Shown piece by piece: positions 5,408-6,218 of a stretch of DNA of 6,218 nucleotides. The stretch is from contig JAMCRH010000220.1 in NCBI GenBank assembly GCA_023380515.1, forward strand, positions 1 to 6,218, given 5' to 3'. The notes beneath the pieces were generated by a model that was not told the origin of the DNA, did no database searches, and worked only from the letters and a program-made list of their open reading frames with translations. Made by a program: the position numbers and the translations under genes. Every line of letters begins with the position of its first letter. Positions within the stretch are counted from its first letter, which is position 1. This stretch comes from Gammaproteobacteria bacterium. Its GTDB lineage: Bacteria > Pseudomonadota > Gammaproteobacteria > Enterobacterales > Alteromonadaceae.

Positions 5408-6218
5408 TTATTTCCCTTGCGGTTCAAACGATTGAAAGAGACTAGAGAAGTCTTTACTGCCCCAACCTGCCTCACTGTGCTGACGGAATAGTTCAGCAGC
5501 GAGCTGACCCATTGGCGTTGCCGAGCCAGTTGTTTCCGCAGTTTTTGCAGCTAAACCGAGATCTTTCAACATTAAATCGACTAAAAAGCCACCGTTATAG
5601 TCATTGCTCGATGGCACGTTCGGCATCACGCCCGGACAGGGATTATACACTTCTAAAGTCCAGTTGCGACCGGAGCTTTGCAGCATGATATCCGACAATA
5701 CTTTCGGATCGAGGCCATGGGCACGACCTAACTGCAGCGCTTCAGACGTACCTGCCATGAGCACGGCAAGTAACATGTTATTGCAGATTTTGGCTACCTG
5801 ACCGGCGCCGTGTCCACCCGCTGTGAAAACGTTTTTTCCCATTTTCTCTAGAATTGGCCGCGCTTCATCTATGTCAGCTGAGTCCCCACCACAAATAAAG
5901 GTCAAGGTTCCCGCCTTTGCACCACCGACACCGCCCGATACCGGCGCATCAATAAAACGACGGCCGGCTGCGGTAATACCCGCAGCAAGCTCACGGGCAG
6001 ACTCTGCGGAAATGGTACTGGAGTCAATCACTAACGCACCCGCAGGAATCGCATCTAAAATGCCGTGCTCACCAAAATACAGACCCATTACATGCTTGTC
6101 TGCTGGCAACATGGAAATCACGATATCCGCCTGTTTAACCGCATCTGCGGCCGTCGCAGCAACGGTGGCGCCGGCAGTGCGTAATCGCTCTAATGCGTCG
6201 GCAGATAAATCAAAAACG
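5408..6218 (-). CDS. mmsB: 3-Hydroxyisobutyrate dehydrogenase, N-terminus beyond the window
   Basis: The enzyme oxidises 3-hydroxyisobutyrate to methylmalonate semialdehyde with NAD+, a late step of valine breakdown. About 269 residues are visible. The frame is open to the window edge, so roughly the first 28 residues, with the GxGxxG cofactor motif, lie outside; the family is usually 290-300 residues. Visible landmarks, numbered from the edge, are SMLP (35-38) after strand VI, DSST (65-68), the substrate loop DAPVSGG (90-96) with GGAKAGTLTF after it, and the catalytic Lys143 in GAGQVAKICNN. Allowing for the missing part, that Lys falls near the position 171 known from the family. A second conserved Lys lies in FLVDLMLKDLGLA. 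A GTG at 6121 is in frame but internal, not the start. The SDR gene follows after 6 nt, so this is the downstream end of a longer minus-strand operon whose promoter is not in the window. A related beta-hydroxyacid dehydrogenase is the less likely alternative. Confidence 0.92.
   Translation of the reverse strand, partial: VFDLSADALERLRTAGATVAATAADAVKQADIVISMLPADKHVMGLYFGEHGILDAIPAGALVIDSSTISAESARELAAGITAAGRRFIDAPVSGGVGGAKAGTLTFICGGDSADIDEARPILEKMGKNVFTAGGHGAGQVAKICNNMLLAVLMAGTSEALQLGRAHGLDPKVLSDIMLQSSGRNWTLEVYNPCPGVMPNVPSSNDYNGGFLVDLMLKDLGLAAKTAETTGSATPMGQLAAELFRQHSEAGWGSKDFSSLFQSFEPQGK
5413..5418 (-). promoter_or_regulatory. Ribosome binding site of the SDR gene, inside the end of mmsB
   Basis: AAGGGA on the minus strand lies within the last codons of mmsB. 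It is 11 nt before the ATG at 5401 and 5 nt before the TTG at 5407. The ATG is the conservative start, but the spacing slightly favours the TTG. Either way the gene is probably coupled to mmsB translation. Confidence 0.55.

Noticed and set aside
6119..6121. GTG at 6121 as the start of mmsB
   Set aside because: The frame stays open to the window edge with typical family sequence (VFDLSADAL..., ADIVISMLP), so this is an internal Val codon.

Overview
The window reads as an ordinary chromosomal segment of a marine-type gammaproteobacterium. Base composition is moderate (near 50% GC by eye), Shine-Dalgarno sites are strong, and the gene content fits Alteromonadales. An Idiomarina/Pseudidiomarina-like host is my guess from gene content, not something the bases prove. 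I see no mobile element, CRISPR array, tRNA, rRNA, phage gene or obvious recent transfer, and no gene-free stretch longer than about 100 bases.

Left half (1-3634, plus strand): a three-gene operon matching the E. coli order ydbH-ynbE-ydbL. YdbH is a very large AsmA/TamB-like protein, YnbE a 68-residue outer-membrane lipoprotein and YdbL a small periplasmic DUF1318 protein. In E. coli, YdbH and YnbE form a bridge between the inner and outer membranes that takes part in phospholipid transport, redundantly with TamB and YhdP, and YdbL modulates it. The genes are tightly spaced (25 and 11 nt), and ynbE and ydbL each have a strong ribosome binding site. The membrane anchor expected at the YdbH N-terminus is readable upstream of the first ATG (8-85), but it is cut off by an in-frame stop at 5-7 and has no ordinary start codon.

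Middle (3635-3697): a short convergent intergenic region with a symmetric A-tract/hairpin/T-tract terminator that can serve both strands.

Right half (3698-6218, minus strand, read from right to left): a 3-hydroxyisobutyrate dehydrogenase (mmsB) running off the right edge, then a FabG-like short-chain dehydrogenase 6 nt later, then a small MscS-type channel. The mmsB-SDR pair matches the end of the valine/isoleucine degradation (ivd) operon of Shewanella and relatives. There the dehydrogenase oxidises 3-hydroxyisobutyrate from valine, and the SDR is thought to oxidise 2-methyl-3-hydroxybutyryl-CoA from isoleucine. The MscS gene follows after 63 nt that hold an 11-bp hairpin without a T-tract, so it may be partly co-transcribed.

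Nothing here is clearly a new system. The points most worth a second look are the broken YdbH N-terminus, the T-less hairpin before the channel gene, an intragenic 10-bp hairpin in ydbH, and the unusual pore helix of the channel.
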